Counted from the first letter of the stretch, positions 17,932 to 27,333 are shown. The stretch: DNA of 58,806 bases from Thermomicrobiales bacterium (GCA_020432165.1 JAGQGU010000019.1:1-58806), one strand, 5' to 3'. The notes: generated by a model not told the origin, from the letters alone. Program-made: numbers and translations.

Positions 17932-18165
17932 CAACGTGGCCCCGGGTTTCGACCCAGTTTCTCGCCATTTGCCAGGCTACCGATCGTTCGGTTGATCCCT
18001 CGACGCTTCGCGCTCGGAATGAAGGGAGCCAACGTAGCCCCGGGTTTTACACCCGGGGTTCGACCCGATTCTTCGCCATTTACCAGGCTACCGATTGTTC
18101 GGTTGATTCCTCGACGCTTCGCGCTCGGGATGACGTCCCCGGGGCTACGCAGGGTATGAGCCCCG
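17932..18165. repeat. Two imperfect tandem intergenic repeats with hairpins
   Basis: The gap 17882-18186 has no gene. It holds two copies of an about 90-104 base unit (17932-18022 and 18030-18133) sharing CCAGGCTACCGAT, GTTCGGTTGAT and TCGACGCTTCGCGCTCGG. The second copy contains an extra hairpin half, so that CCCCGGGT-tttac-ACCCGGGG (18038-18058) forms a perfect 8-bp stem where the first copy has only one arm. A further stem, CGGGGCT/AGCCCCG (18140-18165), lies before nagB's 3' end. These look like dispersed palindromic elements rather than regulators of either gene. Confidence 0.75.
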
Positions 18166-18186
18166 ACCTGGAATGACGGAGCAATC

Positions 18187-18930
18187 CTATGATTCCAGGA
18201 ATGCGGCGGCGGAGGTGTCCACAATCAGCTCGGCGCGGCTGCCAGCCAAACCCAACCAACTCCCAGGTAGATCGTTGGTCATCGGTCCCTCGACCATTTC
18301 CTTCACGATCTCGGCCTTGGCAGTACCGTTCACAATCATCACGATCTTCTCAGACTCAAGAATGGTGCCGATGCCCATGCTCATGGCCTGCTCGGGAATC
18401 GTCGCGCCTTCGTAGTAATGCGCATTCTGATCACGACTCTCCCGCGTCAGATTAACGATACGTGTGCGAGTCTCCGGACCCGAGCCTGGCTCGTTAAAGC
18501 CAACATGGCCATTAGGACCAAGCCCGATCACGGCAATCTTGAGTCCACCGGCAGCCTTGACCGCATCGTCGTATTCCTGCGCTGCTTTCGCCGGATCGGC
18601 GGCGGTGCTGGGAATGAAATGAACGTTATCGAGATTGATGTTCGCCGGCACCAGGAAATCGCGCAGGAGCAACTTGGTGAGCGCAGCAGGATCCTCCGGT
18701 GTGACACCGAGATACTCGTCCAGGCAGAAGATCTGGACGCGGCTGAAATCCAGCTCCCCGGCGTTGATACGGCGAGCAAGCTCCGTGTACATGCCAACCG
18801 GTGTTGAGCCGGTCGGGATCGTGATGGCACCCTCGGGATAACGGGAAACGACATCGGCGACTCGATCAGCGGCAGCGAGGCTCATCGCATCGTAATCAGC
18901 CACCACGGTGATCGTCGGTTTCTCGGTCAT
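18187..18930 (-). CDS. nagB: Glucosamine-6-phosphate deaminase
   Basis: A 247-residue NagB, the usual length for the short bacterial form. It converts glucosamine 6-phosphate to fructose 6-phosphate and ammonia in amino-sugar use. The phosphate-binding PTGSTPVGMY, the CLDEYLG with the catalytic Asp, and GLGPNGHVGFNEP with the ring-opening His and Glu are all present. The start at 18930 is set by GGAGAG seven bases upstream; an earlier in-frame ATG at 18966 has no such site. No nagA or transporter is beside it. Confidence 0.93.
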   Translation of the reverse strand: MTEKPTITVVADYDAMSLAAADRVADVVSRYPEGAITIPTGSTPVGMYTELARRINAGELDFSRVQIFCLDEYLGVTPEDPAALTKLLLRDFLVPANINLDNVHFIPSTAADPAKAAQEYDDAVKAAGGLKIAVIGLGPNGHVGFNEPGSGPETRTRIVNLTRESRDQNAHYYEGATIPEQAMSMGIGTILESEKIVMIVNGTAKAEIVKEMVEGPMTNDLPGSWLGLAGSRAELIVDTSAAAFLES

Positions 18931-19072
18931 GCTTGACTCTCCATAATTCCCAACACGAGGGCACATTAGCCCTCCCCACTATCAGATGATTGTACTCCGG
19001 AAACGTCACTCAACCCGGCATTTCTCCCGAAATTCGGAGACAATAGGACGACGTGGAATATGGAGTGAACGC

Positions 19073-20185
19073 ATGACCTTTGCGGCAGTGGCGGAATATA
19101 TCGATGAATGGGTGGAGAGCGGCACCGTACACGGTGCCAGCATCGCCATCTATCACAAAGGTGAGATGGTAGCCCGTCATCACATCGGCGAGGCTCAACC
19201 CGGTCAGCCGGTGAACGACGATACGCTCTTCGGATTGGCATCCTTGAGCAAGCCGATTACCGCGGCAACATTCATGACCGTGGTTGATGAAGGACTGGTG
19301 ACACTCGATACCCCGGTCGTGGATATGCTACCGGAGTTCGGTGCCGAGGTCGATCCCCTCACGGCGAATACGATGCTGGAAACCCGGCGTGACGAAATCA
19401 CCTTCCGTATGCTGTTGGCCCACACAAGCGGGCTACCAGAGAGTCCGGGTGGCTACGATCCCTCCACTCTGCCATCACGCGATGAACAGATCGATGCGAT
19501 GCTGCAAGTCCCATTGGATTCGCTGCCAGGCGAAGTATTGCGCTATAGCAATCTCGGACCTGGGATAGCGGCTCGCGCTGCGGAAGAACTTACGGGAACC
19601 GACTTCCTTACCCTCACGCGCGAACGTGTTCTGCAACCAATGGGGCTGAACAACATCGTGCTCGACCCCACAGCGGCGAAGACGGCACGCATCGCGACAC
19701 TGCAGGATCCTGCGAATCCCGGTACTGCCTGGGAGACCTACAACTCCGCCTGGTGGCGCACATGCGCAGTGCCATGGGGTGGCTACTATGGCAGCACCAG
19801 AGACATGCTGCGCTTCGGCGCGAGCTTTCTGCCCGGAGAAGCATCGGTCCTGAGTGATGCATCCTGCCGGGAGATGATTAGCGACCAGGTTGGCGGCGTT
19901 TCCGGCGGGGTCAATAGCATGTACGCCTGGTGGGATCCGGGATACTGGGGCGTTGGCTGGGAGGTAAAGGGCACCAAGACTCGCCACTGGACCGGGAACA
20001 AAACCAGCGCGCAAACCTACGTGCATTGGGGTTTTGCAGGCACGTTGGCCTGGTTTGATCCCACTCGCGCTCTCGGTGTAGCAGTATTCGCAAACCGCTC
20101 CGTCATGAACGGCTGGATGTTTCGACCGCAGCGTTGGGCCACCCTCAGCGACGCGCTCTGTGATGTGGCGGATGGACTGGCATGA
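19073..20185 (+). CDS. Serine hydrolase, beta-lactamase class C / penicillin-binding type
   Basis: A 370-residue member of the serine beta-lactamase-like hydrolase family. The nucleophile motif is Ser57-L-S-Lys60, the second motif is Tyr158-Ser-Asn160 and the third position has His318-Trp-Gly320 instead of KTG, as in many esterase-like members. There is no signal peptide, so it is probably cytoplasmic and more likely an esterase or peptidase than an antibiotic-resistance enzyme. The start at 19073 follows TGGAG by nine bases. Its stop overlaps the start of a cupin gene by four bases, indicating coupled translation. Confidence 0.85.
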   Translation: MTFAAVAEYIDEWVESGTVHGASIAIYHKGEMVARHHIGEAQPGQPVNDDTLFGLASLSKPITAATFMTVVDEGLVTLDTPVVDMLPEFGAEVDPLTANTMLETRRDEITFRMLLAHTSGLPESPGGYDPSTLPSRDEQIDAMLQVPLDSLPGEVLRYSNLGPGIAARAAEELTGTDFLTLTRERVLQPMGLNNIVLDPTAAKTARIATLQDPANPGTAWETYNSAWWRTCAVPWGGYYGSTRDMLRFGASFLPGEASVLSDASCREMISDQVGGVSGGVNSMYAWWDPGYWGVGWEVKGTKTRHWTGNKTSAQTYVHWGFAGTLAWFDPTRALGVAVFANRSVMNGWMFRPQRWATLSDALCDVADGLA

Positions 20186-20520
20186 GCAAACGAATCTTTG
20201 ATCTCGCGAATATCGACGACAACACACCCCGGATCGCCTGGTCGCCAGAGACAACGGAACTCCACATGAACGTGGTGCATCTGCGTGCTCACGAGGTGAT
20301 TCCGACACACACCAACACCTCTCTGGATGTCATTGTGACCTGCTTGCGCGGCACCGGCCTGGCGAATATTGATGGCGAAGAAACACCCATGCAACCAGGC
20401 ACGATTACGCTCATTCCCAAAGGGAGCGAACGCGAAATCACTGCTGGTAACGAGGGCGTCGTTTACACCACGGTTCACGCTCGCCGCGGCGGACTTATGC
20501 CGCAATCGCGTATCCTGTAA
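20182..20520 (+). CDS. Small cupin-domain protein
   Basis: A 112-residue single-domain cupin. The two cupin motifs can be followed: HxxEVIPTHTNTSLDVIVTCLRG and, later, PGTITLIPKGSEREI, forming a small beta barrel. A full three-His metal set is not obvious (His36-type and His43-type residues are present). It overlaps the serine hydrolase gene by ATGA and probably works with it. Binding of a small ligand is likely; the reaction, if any, is unknown. Confidence 0.75.
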   Translation: MSKRIFDLANIDDNTPRIAWSPETTELHMNVVHLRAHEVIPTHTNTSLDVIVTCLRGTGLANIDGEETPMQPGTITLIPKGSEREITAGNEGVVYTTVHARRGGLMPQSRIL

Positions 20521-20553
20521 CCATCAGTTGTTGCAGCCATTGGAGAGGATCGT

Positions 20554-21738
20554 TTGGAGATGACGACACACCTGGAATCGCGCACAGGACGCAATCTTGG
20601 TCTGGCAGCGTTTGCCCTCATCGTGACACTGGCGATGTTCGCACTCCCAATGCTTGGTTCGGCCAGCACCTTCTCCTCCGGCATCAATGTCAACCACGAA
20701 GGTGATCCCATTGAGAACGATCTCTATGTATCTGCCATCACCGCCAATATCACCGCGGATGTTCAGGGCGATGTGACACTGGCGACGTTGCGGGGCACGC
20801 TGGATAGCACCGTTGGCGGCAGCGTGCACGTTATCGCCGGTAATGTCACCATTCGGGGAACGATCGAAGGCACCCTCTATATCGCAGCTGGACGTGTCCA
20901 GCTCGAAGGGACCGTACAGGGCAATACCGTTGTTGCAGGGGGACGGCTGGAGTTTGGGGATGGTGCCCGTGTGGGCGGTGATCTCATCATCTTCGGAGCC
21001 CAGGCTCAGGTCGATGGTGTGGTTGATGGCAAACTCTACGGCTCTGTCCTGCACTACGATCAGGATGGCGATGTCAGCGGTAATGTCGAACTCCAGTCCG
21101 ATAGCATCACCCTCGGTAGCAATGCCAGCATCGGGGATGATTTCCGCTATCAGAGCCAAACTGGCGCGGATATTGATACGAACGCGCAGGTCGGTGGTGA
21201 AGTTATCCACACCGACAAGAGTCCCTGGAACGGTATCAGCAGCGGCGCAATGGCTCCGTATGGCGGATTTATGCGGCTTGTCTGGAGCCTGATGGTGGGT
21301 GCCGTTCTCGTGGCAATCGCCCCCCGCTTCTTCTATCGCGCATCCGGTTTCGCCAGCAAGATCGTTGCTCCGGGAATCTGGGGTGTCGTTGGGCTTGTCC
21401 TGATCCCGATACTGACCATGTTGGCGTTCCTGAGTGTATTGCTGATACCAATCGGATTCTTCGCGATGGCCTTCATGATGCTGGGGCTCTATCTCTCCCA
21501 AATCGTGGTTGGTCTTACTATTGGCCGCGCGATACTCCCACGCAAGTGGCGCGACGGCAGCAGGGGCTTCCTCCTCTTTGCTTTGACGATTGGCATCATC
21601 ATTATCGGAGCACTTCGTCTTGCGCCCCTACCCTATCTGGATGTGATCACATTGGTCATTGTTACGGTGTGGGGATTCGGTGCAGTGCTGATGGTATTCA
21701 CCGATCTGAGTTCCACTCGTACCCGCCAAACGATGTAG
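20554..21738 (+). CDS. Bactofilin-like beta-helix fused to four-span membrane domain
   Basis: A 394-residue membrane protein. After a signal-like N-terminal helix (about 15-38), residues 45-215 are Gly/Val/Thr-rich short strands (GSVHVIAGNVTIRGTIEGTLYIAAGR, GNTVVAGGRLEFGDGA) that look like the beta-helix of bactofilin/polymer-forming cytoskeletal proteins. Residues 230-385 hold about four to five membrane spans. The beta-helix would face outside if the first helix is a signal. TTG at 20554 is preferred because GGAGAGGA precedes it; ATG at 20560 is the alternative. Function unknown; an envelope scaffold is an inference. Confidence 0.75.
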   Translation: MEMTTHLESRTGRNLGLAAFALIVTLAMFALPMLGSASTFSSGINVNHEGDPIENDLYVSAITANITADVQGDVTLATLRGTLDSTVGGSVHVIAGNVTIRGTIEGTLYIAAGRVQLEGTVQGNTVVAGGRLEFGDGARVGGDLIIFGAQAQVDGVVDGKLYGSVLHYDQDGDVSGNVELQSDSITLGSNASIGDDFRYQSQTGADIDTNAQVGGEVIHTDKSPWNGISSGAMAPYGGFMRLVWSLMVGAVLVAIAPRFFYRASGFASKIVAPGIWGVVGLVLIPILTMLAFLSVLLIPIGFFAMAFMMLGLYLSQIVVGLTIGRAILPRKWRDGSRGFLLFALTIGIIIIGALRLAPLPYLDVITLVIVTVWGFGAVLMVFTDLSSTRTRQTM

Positions 21739-21875
21739 GGAGCGAACCGAGGTTACACACCCGAACTGCGCGCCGGGAGGGAACTCGTAATTCTCCCGAC
21801 ACCGCATCGCTATCACCTGTCCTAGAATCAATACAAGGATTCCGACTCAACAAGTCGTGATTAGGCAGGCACCAG

Positions 21876-22505
21876 ATGAATACCACCACGCTCACTCCCC
21901 AACTCATCCTCACCTCGCTCACCCGGATCGTGCATCCGGTGTATGGGATTGATGTCGTCAATCTCGGCACAATCTACGGTATCGAGCTTGATGGCGAGAT
22001 TGTCACGATCACCGTGGCGCACGCTTCCGATGATCCCACCGTGCGTCGTGAGGTAGAAGCGCGTATCGAATCCCGCCTCAAGTTCCGCCATCCGGGTCTC
22101 TTCGCCGTTCGCTTCGATATCTCGAACGATCCCCCCTGGCGAGAGGACTTTATTACCGCCGAAGGACGACTCCAACTCATCAATCCCCTCCCCGATACCG
22201 ATGAAGAGACCACCACAACCGATCTGATGGAAACGCTCAAATACGTCGTCGATCCAGAGGTCGGGGTGAATATCGTCGATCTGGGTCTCGTCTATGATGT
22301 CGATCTGACCGATACCCACGCAGTCATCACGATGACGCTAACCACACCCGGCTGCCCGCTGCATGCGACGATCGAGGAGGCCGCCCGACGCGTGATCGAA
22401 ACCCGACATCCGGCGATCACGGCCATCGATGTCAATCTCGTCTGGGAGCCACCGTGGGATACCGAGATGATCACGGATGAGGGTAGAAAGGCCTTGGGAT
22501 GGTAA
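21876..22505 (+). CDS. Tandem MIP18/DUF59 iron-sulfur assembly protein
   Basis: A 209-residue protein with two MIP18 (DUF59) domains, about 8-95 and 110-205. MIP18/SufT/PaaD-type proteins help insert Fe-S clusters. The second domain keeps the hallmark DPEVGVNIVDLGLVYDV and TTPGCPL with its reactive Cys. In the first domain the Cys-containing loop is replaced by HASDDPTV, so it probably has a structural or regulatory role. It heads a tightly coupled three-gene operon: the next gene begins seven bases before its stop. Confidence 0.85.
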   Translation: MNTTTLTPQLILTSLTRIVHPVYGIDVVNLGTIYGIELDGEIVTITVAHASDDPTVRREVEARIESRLKFRHPGLFAVRFDISNDPPWREDFITAEGRLQLINPLPDTDEETTTTDLMETLKYVVDPEVGVNIVDLGLVYDVDLTDTHAVITMTLTTPGCPLHATIEEAARRVIETRHPAITAIDVNLVWEPPWDTEMITDEGRKALGW

Positions 22506-23308
22506 GTGAACAGCGACCACCAATAGCGAGCGACTGGAAGATCAGTAAGGTGTTGGAGGTCTATCCGGAGTTACTGGATGTGATCGCTGGCATCCACCCG
22601 GCTCTGGGCAAGATCCGCAATCCCCTGATCCGCAAGGTGCAGACCAAGCTGGTAACGGTACAACAGGCGGCCGGAGTCGCTGGTGTTGACCCGACCGAGT
22701 TCCTGCAACAGCTGAACGCAGCAGTCGGGCATGAGTCTCCGGAATCGCAAGCTGCCGGGTCTCCAACCGAGCCCGCGGAGATCCCTGACTGGGTAACAGG
22801 TGTCACGATCGCGCGCGAGCTCGATGTCCGGCCAATGCTGCAGCGGGGCGATGAACCTTTCACGGTTATCTCTGAGGCATCCCGGGCAGTGCGGGTTGGC
22901 GAAGCACTCGCGCTGCGTACCACCTTCGATCCGATTCCACTCCGAGACGTGCTGGCCAAACAGGGCTTTGAATCACACACCACGGGATCGGGCGATGACT
23001 GGACAACGCTCTTCTATCGCGTGCGTGAACTGACTCCTGCTGCCAAACCAGCTGCCATTGCATCGGCGGAGCCAGCCACCGTCGAGATCTCAATCGATGT
23101 ATCAGAACTGGTACCGCCGGAACCGATGATGAAGATTCTGAATGCGCTCGAGGAGTTGCCGGATGGCGGTCGCCTGGTGGTGCATCATGTGCGTCGCCCG
23201 ATGCATCTCTATCCACGGCTGGATGAACTCGGCTATGCCCATGCCACCGAGGAGTTGGCATCAGATCACGTCGTGGTTACGATCGACAAGACGGTGAGTT
23301 ACTCATGA
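22499..23308 (+). CDS. DUF1858 - DUF2249 domain protein
   Basis: A 269-residue cytoplasmic protein with an N-terminal DUF1858-like segment (residues 12-70: ISKVLEVYPELLDVIAGIHPALGKIRNPL) and two DUF2249-like domains (about 98-180 and 195-268), each ending in a LLFYR/VVTID-type strand. These domains occur with Fe-S assembly, hemerythrin and nitrogen-oxide genes, which fits its position between the MIP18 protein and a heme-type membrane protein. The start overlaps the previous stop by seven bases and its own stop overlaps the next start by four. Exact role unknown. Confidence 0.78.
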   Translation: MVSEQRPPIASDWKISKVLEVYPELLDVIAGIHPALGKIRNPLIRKVQTKLVTVQQAAGVAGVDPTEFLQQLNAAVGHESPESQAAGSPTEPAEIPDWVTGVTIARELDVRPMLQRGDEPFTVISEASRAVRVGEALALRTTFDPIPLRDVLAKQGFESHTTGSGDDWTTLFYRVRELTPAAKPAAIASAEPATVEISIDVSELVPPEPMMKILNALEELPDGGRLVVHHVRRPMHLYPRLDELGYAHATEELASDHVVVTIDKTVSYS

Positions 23309-24609
23309 TGCCGCGGGCAGGCCTTGAGGTGCCGCTCCACATTCCCGCGCGATATATGCTGGTGGCGGTGCTGAGCCTGCTCGGGTGGATCGTGATGGCT
23401 CCGTGGATGATCACGGAAACCATCGCGGCACCCCTCTCCTACCCAGTGATCTCCTGGGTCCATCTTCTGACCGTCGGATGTATCGGTAGCATGATCCTCG
23501 GAGCAAGCATCCAATTGGTGCCCGTGGCACTGCAGGTGCCATTCCCGGCTGCAAGGATTGCTGGCTGGAGTTGGTTCCTCTGGATTATCGGATTAGTGAT
23601 TTTCGAGATCGGATTCAGTCGCGAAGTGCTCTCGCTACTGGTACCGGGAGCGACGTTGCTCGGTATAGTGCTGCTGCTCTATGCCCTTGCGATCACACAA
23701 ATGGTACGCACGGCACCACACCGTGATGCCGTGGCCTGGCATCTGTTGGCGGCGTCCTGGTTTGCTGTCATCGGTTTTGGCATCGGCTGGATGCTGGCGC
23801 TCACCAACGTGAATGGTGTTCTCGGCGGACGTATGCTCCCGATTCTGGGTGCACACATCATCTGTATGATCGTTGGCTGGGTGGTGCTGACGTTGCTGGG
23901 TGTGAGCTACAAGCTCATCGGTATGTTCACACTGGCGGAACGACAGCTTAACCAACGGCGAGCGCTCGCTTCGGGAATTCTCATCGCTTCGGGCACGCTG
24001 GTTATCGTCGCAGGCATTCTCCTGGCTTCACCCAGGTGGCCAATCACACTGGCGACACTCCTGATCTCTGTCGGCGTGGTGTTGGCGATTCTCGAGATCG
24101 CGCGCATGTATCGTAAGCGCATGCGCAAGGCGATTGACGTACACATGCCATTCGCAATAGTCGCGCTGACAGGGTTGAACGTAAGCGCGCTCCTCCTCGT
24201 GATCATCAGTCTTGAGGATATTCCGCTGGCCAGCAATCTGACCATTACCGCCATCTGGCTCGTGCTAACCGGTGCAATCATCGTCGCCATTCAGGGATTC
24301 TTCTACAAGATATCGACATTCCTGATCTGGCTCCGCACCTATGCACCCCTCGCAGGCAAGGGGCCGGTGCCACAACTCGACCAGATGTATCGCAAGAATC
24401 TCGCCTATATCGGCCTGGGAGCCTGGTTGTTCAGTGTGATCGCGATTGCGTTGAGTATGGTGGAGATCTTGCCACTCTGGAGTTGGTGGTGCGCAGGGCT
24501 CTGGATCGGCGGCGTACTCTGGTGTTTCAATGTGGTGAGGATAAGTCGGCACTGGTTCGGACCGAGGCCGCAGATATCCGCAACTCCGCAACCTCGATCC
24601 GCTCACTAG
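23305..24609 (+). CDS. Twelve-span NnrS/heme-oxidase-like membrane protein
   Basis: A 434-residue protein with about 12 membrane spans. The segments PVISWVHLLTVGCIGSMILG and GGRMLPILGAHIICMIVGW place conserved His residues in spans in the way seen in NnrS and cytochrome-oxidase-subunit-I-like proteins, which bind heme or metal. It is the last gene of the three-gene operon that starts with an Fe-S assembly protein, supporting a metal-dependent redox or nitric-oxide-related role. It lacks recognisable catalytic-centre motifs of true oxidases, so no enzyme activity is assigned. Confidence 0.7.
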   Translation: MMPRAGLEVPLHIPARYMLVAVLSLLGWIVMAPWMITETIAAPLSYPVISWVHLLTVGCIGSMILGASIQLVPVALQVPFPAARIAGWSWFLWIIGLVIFEIGFSREVLSLLVPGATLLGIVLLLYALAITQMVRTAPHRDAVAWHLLAASWFAVIGFGIGWMLALTNVNGVLGGRMLPILGAHIICMIVGWVVLTLLGVSYKLIGMFTLAERQLNQRRALASGILIASGTLVIVAGILLASPRWPITLATLLISVGVVLAILEIARMYRKRMRKAIDVHMPFAIVALTGLNVSALLLVIISLEDIPLASNLTITAIWLVLTGAIIVAIQGFFYKISTFLIWLRTYAPLAGKGPVPQLDQMYRKNLAYIGLGAWLFSVIAIALSMVEILPLWSWWCAGLWIGGVLWCFNVVRISRHWFGPRPQISATPQPRSAH

Positions 24610-24722
24610 ACCAACTATAGAATCATTGCACTACTACCAGTTGCCAAGAATCAGGTGAGCCACTAGACTCCCCCTAACAGAATTCGTTCTGTATACACGC
24701 GATATCGGAGGAGAGCGCGGTT

Positions 24723-25091
24723 ATGGAATGGGTGCTCTGGAGCGTCGCGATTCTCCTTGCCATCGGGTTTGGCTTTGCTGGTATTACCAAGGTCACCAGG
24801 TCTCGAGCAGAAATGCTCAAGGCTGGTATGGGCTGGGTCGATCTTTACTCCGATTCCTTCATCAAGGCTCTCGGCGGTATCGAATTGCTGGGCGCGGTCG
24901 GGCTCATCCTGCCTGGTGCACTCGATATCCTGCCCATACTCACGCCCATCGCTGCCAGCGGATTCGTCATCTTCATGATCGGTGCGACCTGGATTCACCT
25001 CCGCCGCCACGAACCGATTTCGCCCACGCTCGTCCTCGGTGCACTTTCGCTCTTCCTGGCTATCATGCGCTTTGGGCCATATCCCTTCTAA
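24723..25091 (+). CDS. DoxX-like small membrane protein
   Basis: A 122-residue protein with four predicted spans, matching the DoxX-like family in length and in the start ILLAIGFGFAGITKV and the GGIELLGAVGLILP loop. DoxX relatives are linked to quinone or thiosulfate chemistry but most are uncharacterised. GGAGGA is about 10 bases upstream of ATG 24723. It stands alone between two longer gaps. Confidence 0.82.
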   Translation: MEWVLWSVAILLAIGFGFAGITKVTRSRAEMLKAGMGWVDLYSDSFIKALGGIELLGAVGLILPGALDILPILTPIAASGFVIFMIGATWIHLRRHEPISPTLVLGALSLFLAIMRFGPYPF

Positions 25092-25168
25092 CATCGAATC
25101 CAAAATAAGGATGCCCGGCAACTACGATTCTCGTATTCGAGTAACGATACAGACGAGGAGAGCCAACG

Positions 25169-27286
25169 ATGAGCACACCAGCGACTGAACGCAAGTTCCG
25201 ACCAGATATCGAAGGCGTGCGCGCGATCTCCTCTGTCACCGTGATGCTCTACCACGCTGGCATCGCCGCCATGGCAGGCGGTTTCACCGGTGTGGATGTC
25301 TTCTATGTACTCTCCGGGTTCCTCGTCACGGGTGGTCTCTTACGCGAGGCGGAGAAGCGGGGCAAGATCGACTTTCCGGATTTCATGGGGCGTCGCTTCC
25401 GTCGACTCCTCCCCGTCAGCGCCATCGTTATCATCCTCACCGTGCTCGCCACGTATCACTGGCTTGGTCCTACCGCGGGTAATTCGGTTGCGGAAGATGC
25501 GATTTGGACAAGCATTTTCATGGCCAACTGGCATCTGATCAATGTCGGCACAGATTACCTCGGTGCACAAGGATCGGCCAGCCCGCTCCAGCACTATTGG
25601 ACGCTGGCCGTCGAAGGACAGTTCTACATCGCCTGGCCACTCATCATGGCAATTCTGGCGCTCATCACGAAGAAGCTGACAAATATCTCCACACGCATGC
25701 TCACCGGTGTTGTGCTGGCCATTATGTTTGTAGTCAGCTACTGGTGGAGCATCCACAGCACCGAAAGCGAAGCAACGGTCGCCTATTTCAGTACCTGGAC
25801 CCGCATCTGGGAGATCGCCGCAGGTTGTCTGCTGGCGGTCTTCCTGCCGCGTATTCTCTACATTCCCCGCGTTATTGGCACCTGGCTGATGGTCATCGGT
25901 ATCGCCGTCATCATCATCAGTTGTTTCATCATTGAGGGCGATACACCCTTCCCCGGCTGGATCGCGATCATCCCGGTCACGGGTGCCTGTGCGGTGGTTA
26001 CCGGTGGCTCGGTTGCGGGCGATAGCTGGATCGATCGCATTCTTCAACTCTCACCACTGCAGATGCTTGGTCGCTATAGCTACGGCATGTATCTGTGGCA
26101 CTGGCCGATGCTCCAGATCGGTCCCGGTGTGATCGGCCGTCCCCTGACCACCAACGAAAAACTCCTCGTGCTTGTTCTGGCAACCATCCTCGCGGCCATT
26201 ACCTACCATCTCATCGAAAACCCGGCCAGGAGCCTCATCTTCCTCAAGAATCACAACGCAATGTGGAGCTGGGGTTTCGGCGCGATCCTTATTCTGGCAC
26301 CAATTGGTGTGGCACAAGCCACCATGCGGGCGAATGTGGAGCCCGACGCGATTACCATTGCCGAAGCTGCTCCCAGCGACTATCCGAATGAGACTGACGT
26401 GCTTGCGGCTGTGCAGGATGCTGTAACCGTGACCGATTGGCCGCCGCAGGAACCGAAGATCGACAATCCGGCCTACAGTAAGGAGTGCGATGTCACCCGG
26501 GCGGCGACCAGCTCCAGCGCGTGTGTTCATGGCGATCCCAACGGTACCCGCACTGCCGTGATTTACGGTGATAGTCACGCGGCGATGTGGATTCCGAGTT
26601 TCGATCTCATTGGCAAAACCAATGGCTGGAAGATTATCCAACTCAACAAGCCGGGATGTGTTGCCCCGGATTTCCCAACCTACTCGAACGTTCTTGGTCG
26701 CGAATATACCGAATGCATTCAGTACCGGCAGTGGGCGATCAGCAAGATCGCCGAGATTCAGCCCGATCTGGTGATTGTCACCAGCGCCTATGATGGATCA
26801 CTCCGATCCGATAATGGCAAGGGCACCAGCGACGGCGTGGATGAAGCCTGGGAAGCGGGACTTGGCAAGACGATTGATGCCATCACTCCCAATGCCACGC
26901 GCGTGATCGTGCTGGGCGACCAGGCCTATCCAACCCAGGCCGGTATCAACTGTCTGGAGGCGAATCCGCACGATGTCGAGAAGTGCGGCGATGCCTATGC
27001 TGATGCCGTCCATGCCGATCACAACGCGATGGAGAAACGTGTTGCCGAGGCGCATGGTGCCGAGTATGTGGATATCATCCCATGGATGTGCACCGATACC
27101 TTCTGCCCGGCTGTGATTGGAGATATCACCGTGCGTCGTGATCGTATGCATATCAATGAGAGCTATGCTATCTGGCTCAGTGAGGTGTTAGGCAACGCCA
27201 CCGGCATGATCGATGGTGATCTCGGGAATCCGGTTTCGACGCCGGTCGCGGTTGTGCCCGATCGCACACGGTGGCTGGTTGCCTGA
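25169..27286 (+). CDS. Membrane acyltransferase (OafA/YrhL type) with C-terminal SGNH domain
   Basis: A 705-residue protein. Residues 10-395 are an acyltransferase-3 domain of about ten to eleven spans, starting with RPDIEGVRAISSVTVMLYH (catalytic His in the first span) and GGFTGVDVFYVLSGFL. Residues 450-690 are an extracellular SGNH domain with the serine motif IYGDSHA (about 467-473) and the Asp/His pair in RDRMHINE (about 658-665). Such proteins move acetyl groups across the membrane and attach them to cell-wall or surface sugars. GAGGAG precedes the ATG by eight bases. The acceptor sugar is not known. Confidence 0.92.
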   Translation: MSTPATERKFRPDIEGVRAISSVTVMLYHAGIAAMAGGFTGVDVFYVLSGFLVTGGLLREAEKRGKIDFPDFMGRRFRRLLPVSAIVIILTVLATYHWLGPTAGNSVAEDAIWTSIFMANWHLINVGTDYLGAQGSASPLQHYWTLAVEGQFYIAWPLIMAILALITKKLTNISTRMLTGVVLAIMFVVSYWWSIHSTESEATVAYFSTWTRIWEIAAGCLLAVFLPRILYIPRVIGTWLMVIGIAVIIISCFIIEGDTPFPGWIAIIPVTGACAVVTGGSVAGDSWIDRILQLSPLQMLGRYSYGMYLWHWPMLQIGPGVIGRPLTTNEKLLVLVLATILAAITYHLIENPARSLIFLKNHNAMWSWGFGAILILAPIGVAQATMRANVEPDAITIAEAAPSDYPNETDVLAAVQDAVTVTDWPPQEPKIDNPAYSKECDVTRAATSSSACVHGDPNGTRTAVIYGDSHAAMWIPSFDLIGKTNGWKIIQLNKPGCVAPDFPTYSNVLGREYTECIQYRQWAISKIAEIQPDLVIVTSAYDGSLRSDNGKGTSDGVDEAWEAGLGKTIDAITPNATRVIVLGDQAYPTQAGINCLEANPHDVEKCGDAYADAVHADHNAMEKRVAEAHGAEYVDIIPWMCTDTFCPAVIGDITVRRDRMHINESYAIWLSEVLGNATGMIDGDLGNPVSTPVAVVPDRTRWLVA

Positions 27287-27295
27287 GGGTTCGAC

Positions 27296-27321
27296 GGGCG
27301 GATGCCCTCAGCACTCCGCCC
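27296..27321. terminator. Hairpin between convergent acyltransferase and DUF488 genes
   Basis: A 7-bp stem GGGCGGA/TCCGCCC with a 12-base loop lies between two genes that end facing each other 47 bases apart. No clear T-run on either strand, so low confidence. Confidence 0.35.
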
Positions 27322-27333
27322 CAGAATCCACCC

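Noticed and set aside
17882-18186. Repeat gap as a CRISPR array
   Set aside because: Only two imperfect copies of about 100 bases in tandem, with no short repeats or unique spacers and no cas genes.
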